In this document: positions 18,311 through 26,215 of the stretch, piece after piece
How positions within the stretch are numbered: the stretch's first letter is position 1
Layout: each line of letters begins with the position of its first letter
Source: Lentisphaeria bacterium
GTDB taxonomy: Bacteria; Verrucomicrobiota; Lentisphaeria; Victivallales; Victivallaceae
DNA length: 39,010 nucleotides
Reading direction: 5' to 3'
Assembly: GCA_017628235.1 (NCBI GenBank)
Contig: JAGBZM010000050.1
Span: 1-39,010, forward strand
Position numbers and translations under genes: made by a program
Notes under the pieces: model-generated
What the model was told of the DNA's origin: nothing
Database searches by the model: none
What the model saw: the letters and a program-made list of their open reading frames with translations, nothing else

Positions 18311-19642
18311 ATGAGTGGAATGCGTAAATTGTACTTGAGTATCTGCTGTGCGGTATTCACATTGACTGTTTGCGGCGCGGAAAAAATCGTCTTTGCCGGT
18401 GATTTGCTCACTTACAGCGGCGATTACCGCGCGATCGCCCAGGTTTATATGGCTCTGCGCAAGCCGGAGCAGAAACTTTATCTGCTCAATGCCGGGATCA
18501 TGGGTGAAACAGCTGCAGATGCCTTGAGAAGAGTGGATTGGGATATTTTACATCATCAGCCGTCAAAAGTGTTTCTGCTTTTCGGTTTGTCTGATGTCAG
18601 AAAAAACATCCGTTATACCAGAAACGGGGCGGTGGTTGATCCGGCTTCGATCCAGTCATACAAAAGTGCAATGGAGCAAATGACAGACAAACTGCTTGCC
18701 GCCGGATGCAAAGTGGTGCTGGTCTCCCCATTTCCCTATGATCAGGAGAGCGATATTGCCGCTTACAATGAAAAACTCAACGGTGATCCGGGGTTTGCCG
18801 GTTTGACTGCGGTGCTTAAAGATATTGCCGCGCAGAAGAATGTGGAACTGCTTGATGTTCACACGGAATTGAGCAGAATTATTGCGGCCGGGGATGGTGA
18901 TATAAATTTGTTCCGGAAAAATTCCCGGGTCGATCCCAGCCGGACCGGTTCTGTCGCGCTGGCCATGCTGATTGCAGAGAATCTGGGAGCAAACATTCCT
19001 GTCGCGGAAGTGAAAATCGATGCCGCCGCCGGTAAATATGATGCCAAAGGTGCCGAATTACGCTACTTCCGCGCTTCAGACAGATCGGTTCGTTTCACTT
19101 ATCGTCCGGAACGTCTGCCGCTGCCGGTCGATCGTGATTACCGTGCCCTTGCTGAAGTTATGGAACTGGATAAAAAACTCAACTCCGAAATGCTGAGTGT
19201 TACCGGATTGGCAGAGGGAATGTATGAGTTCAAAATCAACGGTATCACGGTTAAAACATTTTCCGCATCCGATCTTGCCGGAGGTATAAATCTGGCTCAT
19301 ATCGATACTACTTCCAACCGCACTGCTAAAGAGTTGTCCGGATTGGTCCCCCGGCTGATATCTTCTCCGGGGGCATTGCGTCGGCTCGCTGTTGCCGGGG
19401 ATATCATCCGCCGCAGCGGCGGAGAACCGGTTGATAAGGCAGCCGGGATGAAGATCCTTGAGCAAACTGCCGCCGGGAGCAAAGATAAAATATATCTGGC
19501 CCAGGTGATTACAGAATATCAGAAAAACATTGATAAAAAAGATGTTCTGGAAAAGCAGATTCTGACTCAGATCGATTCTCTTTACTCCCGGGCGGCACTC
19601 CGGCAGTTCAGCGTGGAAATAACTCCGATGGCAGGGAATTGA
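18311..19642 (+). CDS. Secreted SGNH-fold protein, catalytic residues replaced (predicted pseudoenzyme)
   Basis: The protein has 443 residues, starts 4 bases after the previous stop and has AAGGGAAGG upstream. Residues 1-23 form a signal peptide. The SGNH/GDSL blocks are recognisable but altered: block I reads F-A-G-D-L (Leu32 where the nucleophile Ser belongs), block II keeps N-A-G-I-M-G, block III reads G-L-S-D (Ser94 for Asn), and block V reads S-R-V-D-P (Ser205 and Asp208 where Asp and His belong). So Ser, Asn and the Asp/His dyad are all missing, although the fold seems kept. The remaining ~230 residues have no family I recognise. A binding or accessory role in the locus is more likely than esterase activity. 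Confidence 0.75.
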   Translation: MSGMRKLYLSICCAVFTLTVCGAEKIVFAGDLLTYSGDYRAIAQVYMALRKPEQKLYLLNAGIMGETAADALRRVDWDILHHQPSKVFLLFGLSDVRKNIRYTRNGAVVDPASIQSYKSAMEQMTDKLLAAGCKVVLVSPFPYDQESDIAAYNEKLNGDPGFAGLTAVLKDIAAQKNVELLDVHTELSRIIAAGDGDINLFRKNSRVDPSRTGSVALAMLIAENLGANIPVAEVKIDAAAGKYDAKGAELRYFRASDRSVRFTYRPERLPLPVDRDYRALAEVMELDKKLNSEMLSVTGLAEGMYEFKINGITVKTFSASDLAGGINLAHIDTTSNRTAKELSGLVPRLISSPGALRRLAVAGDIIRRSGGEPVDKAAGMKILEQTAAGSKDKIYLAQVITEYQKNIDKKDVLEKQILTQIDSLYSRAALRQFSVEITPMAGN

Positions 19643-19646
19643 GATC

Positions 19647-21968
19647 ATGAGTTTCTGGGATTGGCTGATTGTTCTGGTGCCGCTGGCATTTATTATGTAC
19701 ATGTCGTACAATTCACGGCGTTATATCCGGGGGGTGGCGGACTTTCTGGCTGCCGGCCGGGTTTGCGGCCGTTATGTCATTGCGGTGGCCGGAGTGTCGG
19801 TAAGTTTGTCGGTGATGAATCTGGTGGCGAATGCCGAAGTATACTATAAAACCGGTTTTGCCATATCATTCTGGAACAACATCCTGCTGCCGGTATCCAT
19901 GATCCTGGCATTAAGCGGATTTTGTTATTATCGTTTCCGGGAGACCAGATCGTTGTCGCTGGGACAGTTTCTGGAGTTGCGCTACAATCGCCCGCTGCGG
20001 GTTTTTGCTTCCGGGTTGCGAACTTTTTCTGAGATGGTGACCAATATGATCTGTCCGGCGGTCACGGCGCGGTTTTTCATCTATCTGCTGGATCTGCCGG
20101 AGTATTGGGAGGTCGGAAGCGTCAGAGTGTCGGTGTTTGCGCTGGTGATCGTCATTGTACTGGCGATCTCACTGACGATCATTTGTATGGGAGGGACGCT
20201 GGCACTGCTGATTTCCGACACTATCCAGTCGCTGATCTGTTATCCGGTATTTGCGGTATTTGTGATTTTTATTCTGTACCGTTTTTCCTGGAACAATGAG
20301 ATCGTTCCGGTGATGACCGACCGGGTGGCGGGGGAAAGTTTCATCAACCCGTTTGATATAAGCTGCCTGCGGGACTTCAATATTTTTGCTTTGATCGTCA
20401 CGACTCTCAGCACGATCCTCAATCATGCCAGTTGGATCGGGGCAAGTACATCAACCGCCGGGCGGACTCCGCATGAACAGAAGATGGCTGGAATACTCGG
20501 TACCTGGCGCAACGGGTTTTCACTGCTGTTTTACTTCATGGTCTCCGCGATGCTGCTGGTGGTGCTGAACCATCAGAATTATGCGGAAAAGGCCAAAAAT
20601 ATTCGGGATCAGGTGACGGTAAGGATCGCTTCCGGAACTTTTCATGATCAGGATGTGCAGGAAAAAATCAGCCGAAGTGTGACCGGTATCCCGGCGCAAA
20701 AGCATATTGCCGACGGTACTTCGCCATTGTCGCAGGAGAAGAATCTGGAAACGGTCTATTTTGAAAAGGTACACGATGCTCTGGAACACTCTCCGGAGGG
20801 GAATCGCAACTTTCAGGAGTTTCGCACGTTATACAATCAGATGTTGCTGCCGGTGACCATGCGGCACACTCTGCCGGCCGGGTTGATCGGGTTGTTTGCA
20901 CTGCTGATGGTCATGCTGATGATATCCACTGACAGCACCCGGATATTCAGCAGTTCGGTAACGCTGGTTCAGGATGTGGTACTGCCGTTTATGGCGGATA
21001 AACAGCTTTCTTCGCGCAAGCATATCATGCTTTTGCGGTTGATGTCACTTGGGGTGGGGGTGTTGTTTTTCTGCGGATCATTTTTTATGGCGCAGCTGGA
21101 CTACATCAATCTTTTCTGCATTATCATGACTTCGATCTGGCTGGGTGGTGCCGGGCCGGTGATGGTATTCGGGTTATACAGCCGCCGGGGAACTTCCGCC
21201 GGAGCGTTTGCTTCACTTTTTACCGGGATGTTCATTGCGGTATCGGGGATATTTCTGCAGCGGAATTGGGCGGATCTGATTTATCCGGCGTTGGAAAAAT
21301 ATGGTATGGTCGAAATGTTTGACCGCTTTTTACGCAACATTTCTGCTCCGTTTGCCCCTTATATCCAGTGGCAGATGGATCCGGTGAAGTTTCCGGTCAA
21401 TTCGATGGAGATATTCTTTATCGCCATGATATTGGGGATCACGGCATATTGGGTGGTGTCACTGCTGACCTTGAAACAGCCATTCAATCTGGACAGGATG
21501 CTGCACCGGGGCAGATATGCAGATGCGGCAGAAGCCGTTGAAACTGCTGATGGACAGAAAGATTCACTTTTTCAGAAGTTTCTGCAGAAGATCGTGGGAA
21601 TTTCCCGGGATTACAGCCGGTCGGACAAAGTGATCGCCTGGTCAGTTTTCGTATTCACCTTTGTTTACCAATTCGGTCTGACTTTTCTGGCGGTGCTGAT
21701 CTGGCAGAGTATTTCGCCGCTGCCGGAAAAGTGGTGGGGAGATTATTTTCTGATCGTATTTCTGGTGGTTCCGGCAGTGGTGGCGGCGATATCGACGGTG
21801 TGGTTCACCATCGGCGGGATCGTGGATCTGCGGCAGATGTTCCGGGATCTGCGTAAACGGACAGACAATCCGCTGGATAACGGCCAGGTTTCCGGCAATG
21901 TGTCAAAGGTGGATGCCGGAGCATTTGAAAAAATCGACAGTGCGGTCAATGGGAAAGAGGAAAAATAA
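19647..21968 (+). CDS. SSS-family sodium/solute symporter
   Basis: The protein has 773 residues against about 450-600 in typical members. It starts as an extracytoplasmic N-terminus plus first helix (WDWLIVLVPLAFIMYMSY), followed by VADFLAAGRVCGRYVIAVAGVSVSLSVMN, the standard helix 1-2 region. At least a dozen hydrophobic segments follow. A hydrophilic insert at residues ~306-408 separates two membrane segments, and the C-terminus has extra helices plus a ~45-residue soluble tail. The gene starts 4 bases after the SGNH-fold gene and its TAA overlaps the next ATG (TAATG). It is the only transporter of the operon and so is presumed to import the released sugar or oligosaccharide with Na+. Confidence 0.9.
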   Translation: MSFWDWLIVLVPLAFIMYMSYNSRRYIRGVADFLAAGRVCGRYVIAVAGVSVSLSVMNLVANAEVYYKTGFAISFWNNILLPVSMILALSGFCYYRFRETRSLSLGQFLELRYNRPLRVFASGLRTFSEMVTNMICPAVTARFFIYLLDLPEYWEVGSVRVSVFALVIVIVLAISLTIICMGGTLALLISDTIQSLICYPVFAVFVIFILYRFSWNNEIVPVMTDRVAGESFINPFDISCLRDFNIFALIVTTLSTILNHASWIGASTSTAGRTPHEQKMAGILGTWRNGFSLLFYFMVSAMLLVVLNHQNYAEKAKNIRDQVTVRIASGTFHDQDVQEKISRSVTGIPAQKHIADGTSPLSQEKNLETVYFEKVHDALEHSPEGNRNFQEFRTLYNQMLLPVTMRHTLPAGLIGLFALLMVMLMISTDSTRIFSSSVTLVQDVVLPFMADKQLSSRKHIMLLRLMSLGVGVLFFCGSFFMAQLDYINLFCIIMTSIWLGGAGPVMVFGLYSRRGTSAGAFASLFTGMFIAVSGIFLQRNWADLIYPALEKYGMVEMFDRFLRNISAPFAPYIQWQMDPVKFPVNSMEIFFIAMILGITAYWVVSLLTLKQPFNLDRMLHRGRYADAAEAVETADGQKDSLFQKFLQKIVGISRDYSRSDKVIAWSVFVFTFVYQFGLTFLAVLIWQSISPLPEKWWGDYFLIVFLVVPAVVAAISTVWFTIGGIVDLRQMFRDLRKRTDNPLDNGQVSGNVSKVDAGAFEKIDSAVNGKEEK

Positions 21969-23623
21969 TGTCGTTCAAAGTAAAATTTGTCAGTTCTCTG
22001 AGTAAAGTTTTTCCGGACAGGGAGCCAGAAGGCGGATACCGGTCAGGAAGTGCGTTGAAAAATGAAGTTTTTTCATTTCAGGCAGCCTTTTGCTGCAGTG
22101 AACAATGGCTGGATGTGGAGGTGAAAACAGATTCGCCTCTTGCCGGATATATTACTGTAAGAGAAGTATCTCTGGTTCCGGTGGAACATTTGCCGGAGGA
22201 GCTTGATGATGATGCTCTTTTGCGGACTCCCGGGTTGGCTCCGGATCTGCTGCGTCCTTTGTGGAACAACAAAATAATGACCGATGCCGGAGTATGGCAG
22301 TCGCTTTGGTTTACGGTAAAGATCCCGGCGGATTTTCCGGCCGGCAAAGCTCCGGTCAGAATCACATTCACCGGCTGCGATCAACAGCAGAAACGCCGTT
22401 TCAAAGTGACCTCTGTTTTCAATCTTAAAGTGATCGATGCGGTGCTTCCGGAACAGAAATTAAGTGTTTCCCACTGGTTTCACGGAGATTGTCTGGCCAC
22501 ATTTTACCGGGAAAAAGTCTTCAGTGAAAAACATTGGCAGATCTGTGAAAACTTCATCCGCAATGCGGTCGCTCACGGGATGGACACTCTGCTTACTCCG
22601 GTTTTCACTCCGCCGTTGGATACTCAGGTCGGCGGTGAACGTCCCACGATCCAGCTGGTCGGGATAAAGAAAGACGGTCAGAAATATTCCTTTGACTTTT
22701 CCCGGTTGAAACGCTGGGTGGAAATGGCGGAATCCTGCGGGATACGCTTTTTTGAAATGGCACATTTATTCACCCAGTGGGGGGCGGGATTCACCCCCAA
22801 GATCATGGCTGAAACAGCGGAGGGAGAAAAGCGGATTTTCGGCTGGGATATTCCGGCAGATTCACCAGAATACGAAAACTTTTTAGCGCAGTTCCTGCCG
22901 GAATTGTGCGCATTCCTGGATAGATTGAATTTGCGGGAAAGGGTGATATTCCACTGTTCGGATGAACCGCGCAAACACCATTTAAAAAGTTATGCGTATG
23001 CTTCCGGACTTATCCGTAAATATCTGCACGGATTCAAAATCGTTGATGCCATGTCCAGAATGGAACTCTTTGAAAGCGGTTGCGTCGATATCCCCGCTGT
23101 ATGCGAACATCATTATGAACCGTTCCGTAAAATCGATCTTAAAGAACGTTTCATCTATTACTGCTGTGAACCGTTTTCACGCTATCCCAACCGTTTCATC
23201 CATATGCCGTCCTGCCGGAACCGGATTTTCGGAACGTTGATGTATTGCTATAACATCGACGGATTTATGCATTGGGGATTCAATTTCTACTACTCCCGTT
23301 TTTCCCGTTTTCCGGTCGATCCTTTCGGCGGCACGACAGCGGGACATGCTTTCCCGGCCGGAGATGCATTTCTGGTCTATCCCGGAGATAATGGCGAAGT
23401 TCTGGATTCGATCCGGCATGAAGTTTTTTATGAAGCGTTGCAGGATATGCGGCTGCTTCAGTTGTTGGAAACATATTATTCCCGCAGTGAATTGCTCCGG
23501 GCATTGAACCGTTTCGCAGCCGGGAAGGAGCTGGATCTGCTGGACTATCCCAAAACGGAAAATATGGTACTGAAACTCCGCAAAAAACTGGAATCGATGC
23601 TCCGTAAGGCTTTGAAAAAATAG
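21968..23623 (+). CDS. Cytoplasmic GH123-like (DUF4091) protein
   Basis: The protein has 551 residues with no signal peptide or binding modules. It matches the catalytic part of the DUF4091/GH123 type: an N-terminal beta region (KNEVFSFQAAF), a barrel with IFHCSDEP placing an Asp-Glu pair at 332-333, and a late EALQDMRLLQLLETY that parallels the family mark EGIDDLRYILTLE in the large secreted paralogue. GGFMHWGFN-type aromatic residues line the expected pocket. Translation is coupled to the symporter through a TAATG overlap. Probably it hydrolyses the imported product. It is the last gene before a strong terminator, so the operon ends here. Confidence 0.82.
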   Translation: MSFKVKFVSSLSKVFPDREPEGGYRSGSALKNEVFSFQAAFCCSEQWLDVEVKTDSPLAGYITVREVSLVPVEHLPEELDDDALLRTPGLAPDLLRPLWNNKIMTDAGVWQSLWFTVKIPADFPAGKAPVRITFTGCDQQQKRRFKVTSVFNLKVIDAVLPEQKLSVSHWFHGDCLATFYREKVFSEKHWQICENFIRNAVAHGMDTLLTPVFTPPLDTQVGGERPTIQLVGIKKDGQKYSFDFSRLKRWVEMAESCGIRFFEMAHLFTQWGAGFTPKIMAETAEGEKRIFGWDIPADSPEYENFLAQFLPELCAFLDRLNLRERVIFHCSDEPRKHHLKSYAYASGLIRKYLHGFKIVDAMSRMELFESGCVDIPAVCEHHYEPFRKIDLKERFIYYCCEPFSRYPNRFIHMPSCRNRIFGTLMYCYNIDGFMHWGFNFYYSRFSRFPVDPFGGTTAGHAFPAGDAFLVYPGDNGEVLDSIRHEVFYEALQDMRLLQLLETYYSRSELLRALNRFAAGKELDLLDYPKTENMVLKLRKKLESMLRKALKK

Positions 23624-23634
23624 TTGGGATGGAG

Positions 23635-23658
23635 CAGCATCGGGAATTTATTCCGGTG
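23635..23658 (+). repeat. Short dispersed repeat, copy A
   Basis: Twenty-one of 24 bases match the reverse complement of 36022-36045. Both copies lie in intergenic DNA just outside a gene end. Two copies in one window hint at a family of short intergenic elements; the evidence is thin. Confidence 0.4.
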
Positions 23659-23700
23659 CAGGTGAAACTTTCTCCACCGACAAGAACAAAATACAAAAAA

Positions 23701-23744
23701 CGATCGCGGCTCAACAAGGAGAGCCGCGATCGGTTTTCTTTATT
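23701..23744. terminator. Bidirectional terminator between the glycan operon and nrdD
   Basis: A 12-bp perfect stem (23701-23712 with 23721-23732) with an 8-nt loop is followed by a T-rich tract on the plus strand (GTTTTCTTTATT). It is preceded by an A-rich tract that gives U-richness on the minus strand. It sits between two convergent genes and can serve both. Confidence 0.9.
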
Positions 23745-23754
23745 ATTCTGCCGG

Positions 23755-25047
23755 TCAGCGATCAGCGGGAACCAGCATATCGATGTATTTGCGGATGGCA
23801 GATATTCCGGTGAATTTCTCCACATTTTTGCCATTGACCGCGACCAGAGTCGGAGCCTGACTGATGGCGAATTCGCGGGCTTTTTCCGGTTCCTGATCGG
23901 CCACGACTACGGAGTAGACGATTCCGGCCTTATCCAGAAAAGTTTTCGCGATCCGGCAGTTGGGGCAGGTCGTGGTGGTGAAAAGGATCAACTCTTCTGA
24001 AGCGACAGCCGGAGCGGCTTTGGCGGCCGGAGCCGTGACCATTGCCGGAGTGCAGGAACATCTGCCGCCTTCACCGAATTCCCGTTTGATCGCGGTGTAA
24101 GCGTTGTAAACCTTGCGGTCTTTGTATTCCTGAGTTTTACCGTCGTTCCAGTTCTGCACCGGGCGGTAGTATCCGGTGATCCGGCTGTAAACCTCGGTTT
24201 TGCTGCCGCAATCCGGACATTTGAATTGTTCACCGGCGATGTATCCGTGATTGTGACAGATGGAGTATGTCGGTGACATGGTATAGTACGGCAGCCGGTA
24301 ATTTTCCGCAATTTTGCGGACAAGGTTGGCAGCGGCCTGCCAGTCGGGGAGTTTCTCTCCGAGGAAGGCGTGGAAGACGGTTCCACTGGTGTAGAGGGTC
24401 TGCAATTCATCCTGCACATCCAACGCGGAAAAGATGTCATCAGTAAAGCTGACCGGCAGATGGGAACTGTTGGTGTAATACGGGGTGCCGTTTTCATTGG
24501 CGGTAACGATATCACCGAAACGGTTTTTATCATGTTTGGCCAGACGGAAGCTGGTGGATTCGGCCGGAGTGGCTTCGAGGTTGTAGAGATCCCCGTACTG
24601 TTCCTGATAATCCGAGAGCCGTTCACGCATGTGGTTGAGAACATCTTTGGTGAAGTTCTGAGCTTCGGCATGGATAAGATCTTTTTTGATCCATTTGGCA
24701 TTGAGACACGCTTCATTCATGCCGACCAGACCGATGGTGGAGAAGTGGTTGTCGAATTTGCCCAGATAACGTCTGGTGTACGGATAGAGACCTTCATCCA
24801 GCAGTTTGGAGATAACTTCACGTTTGATTTTCAGTGAACGTGCGGAAATATCCATCATGTGATCCAGGCGGTTGTAGAAGTCAGCTTCATTTTCCGCGAG
24901 ATAGGCGATACGCGGCATATTGATGGTGACTACCCCGATGGAACCGGTACTTTCACCGGAACCGAAGAAACCGCCGGATTTTTTACGCAGTTCCCGCAGA
25001 TCCAGACGCAGACGGCAGCACATGGAACGGATATCGCTGGGTTCCAT
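23755..25047 (-). CDS. nrdD: Anaerobic ribonucleotide reductase NrdD, C-terminal part with thioredoxin-fold extension
   Basis: This is the continuation of the N-terminal part beyond the in-frame TAA at 25084-25086. The coordinates run from the first downstream Met, but that ATG has no ribosome binding site and homology (GTPYFSNYVNSD) continues up to the stop codon. Visible are DMEPSDIRSMCCRLRLDLRELRKKSGGFFG and GSIGVVTINMPRIAYL, a zinc-site pair (SICHNHGY and KCPDCGS), and the glycyl-radical loop R-I-T-G-Y-Y-R, where the Gly would carry the radical made by NrdG. After the normal NrdD end (FKDRK-like EYKDRKVYN) come a GGRCSC segment, an Ala/Pro linker and a ~80-residue thioredoxin/glutaredoxin-like domain with C-P-N-C and a cis-Pro-type QAPTLV. 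The extension may serve as a built-in reductant. Confidence 0.85.
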   Translation of the reverse strand: MEPSDIRSMCCRLRLDLRELRKKSGGFFGSGESTGSIGVVTINMPRIAYLAENEADFYNRLDHMMDISARSLKIKREVISKLLDEGLYPYTRRYLGKFDNHFSTIGLVGMNEACLNAKWIKKDLIHAEAQNFTKDVLNHMRERLSDYQEQYGDLYNLEATPAESTSFRLAKHDKNRFGDIVTANENGTPYYTNSSHLPVSFTDDIFSALDVQDELQTLYTSGTVFHAFLGEKLPDWQAAANLVRKIAENYRLPYYTMSPTYSICHNHGYIAGEQFKCPDCGSKTEVYSRITGYYRPVQNWNDGKTQEYKDRKVYNAYTAIKREFGEGGRCSCTPAMVTAPAAKAAPAVASEELILFTTTTCPNCRIAKTFLDKAGIVYSVVVADQEPEKAREFAISQAPTLVAVNGKNVEKFTGISAIRKYIDMLVPADR

Positions 25048-25083
25048 ATCGCTGTTGACGTAGTTGGAGAAGTAGGGAGTGCC

Positions 25084-25086
25084 TTA
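25084..25086 (-). other. In-frame TAA interrupting nrdD
   Basis: On the minus strand the codons read ACC AGT AAA TAA GGC ACT CCC TAC, i.e. T-S-K-stop-G-T-P-Y. Family members have a Tyr or other aromatic residue at this place (T-[SA]-K-Y-G-x-P-Y), so a single third-base change from TAC or TAT explains it. TAA is the normal stop of several other genes here, so genome-wide reassignment is excluded. Confidence 0.9.
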
Positions 25087-26160
25087 TTTACTGGTCATCT
25101 CAAAGAGCAGTTTGTTGTTTTCCGTTTCGCTCCAGTCGAAATCCCGGGTGATGGAATAGGTCGGGATCGGATACTGGAAGCCCCGGCCCTGTGCATCACC
25201 CTCGATCATGGTTTCGATGAATGCGCGGTTGACCATGTCCATCTCTTTTTTACAGTCTTTGTATTTGAAATCCATCTCTTTGCCGCCGACGATGCAGTTC
25301 TGTTCGGCGAGGTCAGCCGGGACGGTCCAATCCAGCGTGATATTGCTGAAAGGAGCCTGCGTACCCCAGCGGGAGGGGGTGTTGACACCGAAAATGAATG
25401 ATTCAATACATTTTTTGACCTGATTGTAGTCCAGATTGTCCACTTTGACAAAGGGAGCCAGATAGGTATCAAAACTGCTGAAAGCCTGAGCGCCTGCCCA
25501 CTCATTCTGCATGATGCCGAGGAAGTTGACCATCTGGTTGCAGAGGGTGGCCAGATGTGAAGCCGGGGCGGAAGTGATTTTACCCGGCACACCGCCGAGT
25601 CCCTCCTGGATCAGCTGTTTGAGTGACCACCCGGCGCAGTATCCGGTCAGCATGGAGAGGTCGTGCAGATGAATATCAGCATTGCGGTGGGCGTTGCCGA
25701 TCTCGTCATCATAGATCTCCGAAAGCCAGTAATTTGCGGTGATCGCGCCGCTGTTGGAGAGGATGAGTCCGCCGACGGAGTAGGTGACGGTGGAATTTTC
25801 TTTCACGCGCCAATCGTTGATTTTGACATAGTCATCGACCGTCTTTTTGAAGTCGAGGATGGTGGACTGGGCGTTGCGGAGTTTTTCGCGCTGCCGGCGG
25901 TAGAGAATGTAGGCTTTGGCAACATCGGCGTAACCGGCCTGTACGAGGACGGATTCGACACTGTCCTGAATATCTTCAACGGCGATCAGACCTTCTTTGA
26001 TTTTGGGTTCAAAGTCGGCAGTTACTTTCAAAGCGATAAAGTCGATGATCGACTGATTGTACTGTTTTTCCTGGGCCTCAAAAGCCATTCTCACGGCATC
26101 TGAGATCTTTTTCAGATCGAAGTCGATATTTTTGCCGTTACGTTTCTGCACCTGATACAT
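25084..26160 (-). CDS. nrdD: Anaerobic ribonucleotide reductase NrdD, N-terminal part, ending at an in-frame stop
   Basis: The part has 358 residues from an ATG with AGGAGG (26174-26169) 8 bases upstream. Residues ~1-95 are an ATP-cone (VQKRNGKNIDFDLKKI and later YADVAKAYILYRRQREKLR), the allosteric activity site. The catalytic barrel follows, with HLHDLSMLTGYCAGWSLKQLI carrying the thiyl-radical Cys, then NFLGIMQNEWAGAQAFSSFDTYLAPF. The product is class III reductase, which makes dNTPs from NTPs without oxygen. The frame stops at TAA 25084-25086 and continues in the same frame for 442 more codons, so the full protein would be 801 residues. It follows nrdG by 55 bases. Either the gene is freshly broken, the stop is read through, or the base is a sequencing error. 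Confidence 0.88.
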   Translation of the reverse strand: MYQVQKRNGKNIDFDLKKISDAVRMAFEAQEKQYNQSIIDFIALKVTADFEPKIKEGLIAVEDIQDSVESVLVQAGYADVAKAYILYRRQREKLRNAQSTILDFKKTVDDYVKINDWRVKENSTVTYSVGGLILSNSGAITANYWLSEIYDDEIGNAHRNADIHLHDLSMLTGYCAGWSLKQLIQEGLGGVPGKITSAPASHLATLCNQMVNFLGIMQNEWAGAQAFSSFDTYLAPFVKVDNLDYNQVKKCIESFIFGVNTPSRWGTQAPFSNITLDWTVPADLAEQNCIVGGKEMDFKYKDCKKEMDMVNRAFIETMIEGDAQGRGFQYPIPTYSITRDFDWSETENNKLLFEMTSK

Positions 26161-26215
26161 TTCCGGTTCCTCCTGTTTTCTTTATCTTTTTTTACTCTGC
26201 ATTCTGTATAAAATC

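Noticed and set aside
25084-25086. Recoding of TAA as an amino acid across the genome
   Set aside because: TAA is the evident stop of the giant gene, ispG, the symporter and others in this window, so a general reassignment is excluded.
25206-25592. Minus-strand and plus-strand open frames inside nrdD (for example 25206-25592, 25663-26103, 24370-24837)
   Set aside because: They are other-frame shadows of a strongly conserved gene.
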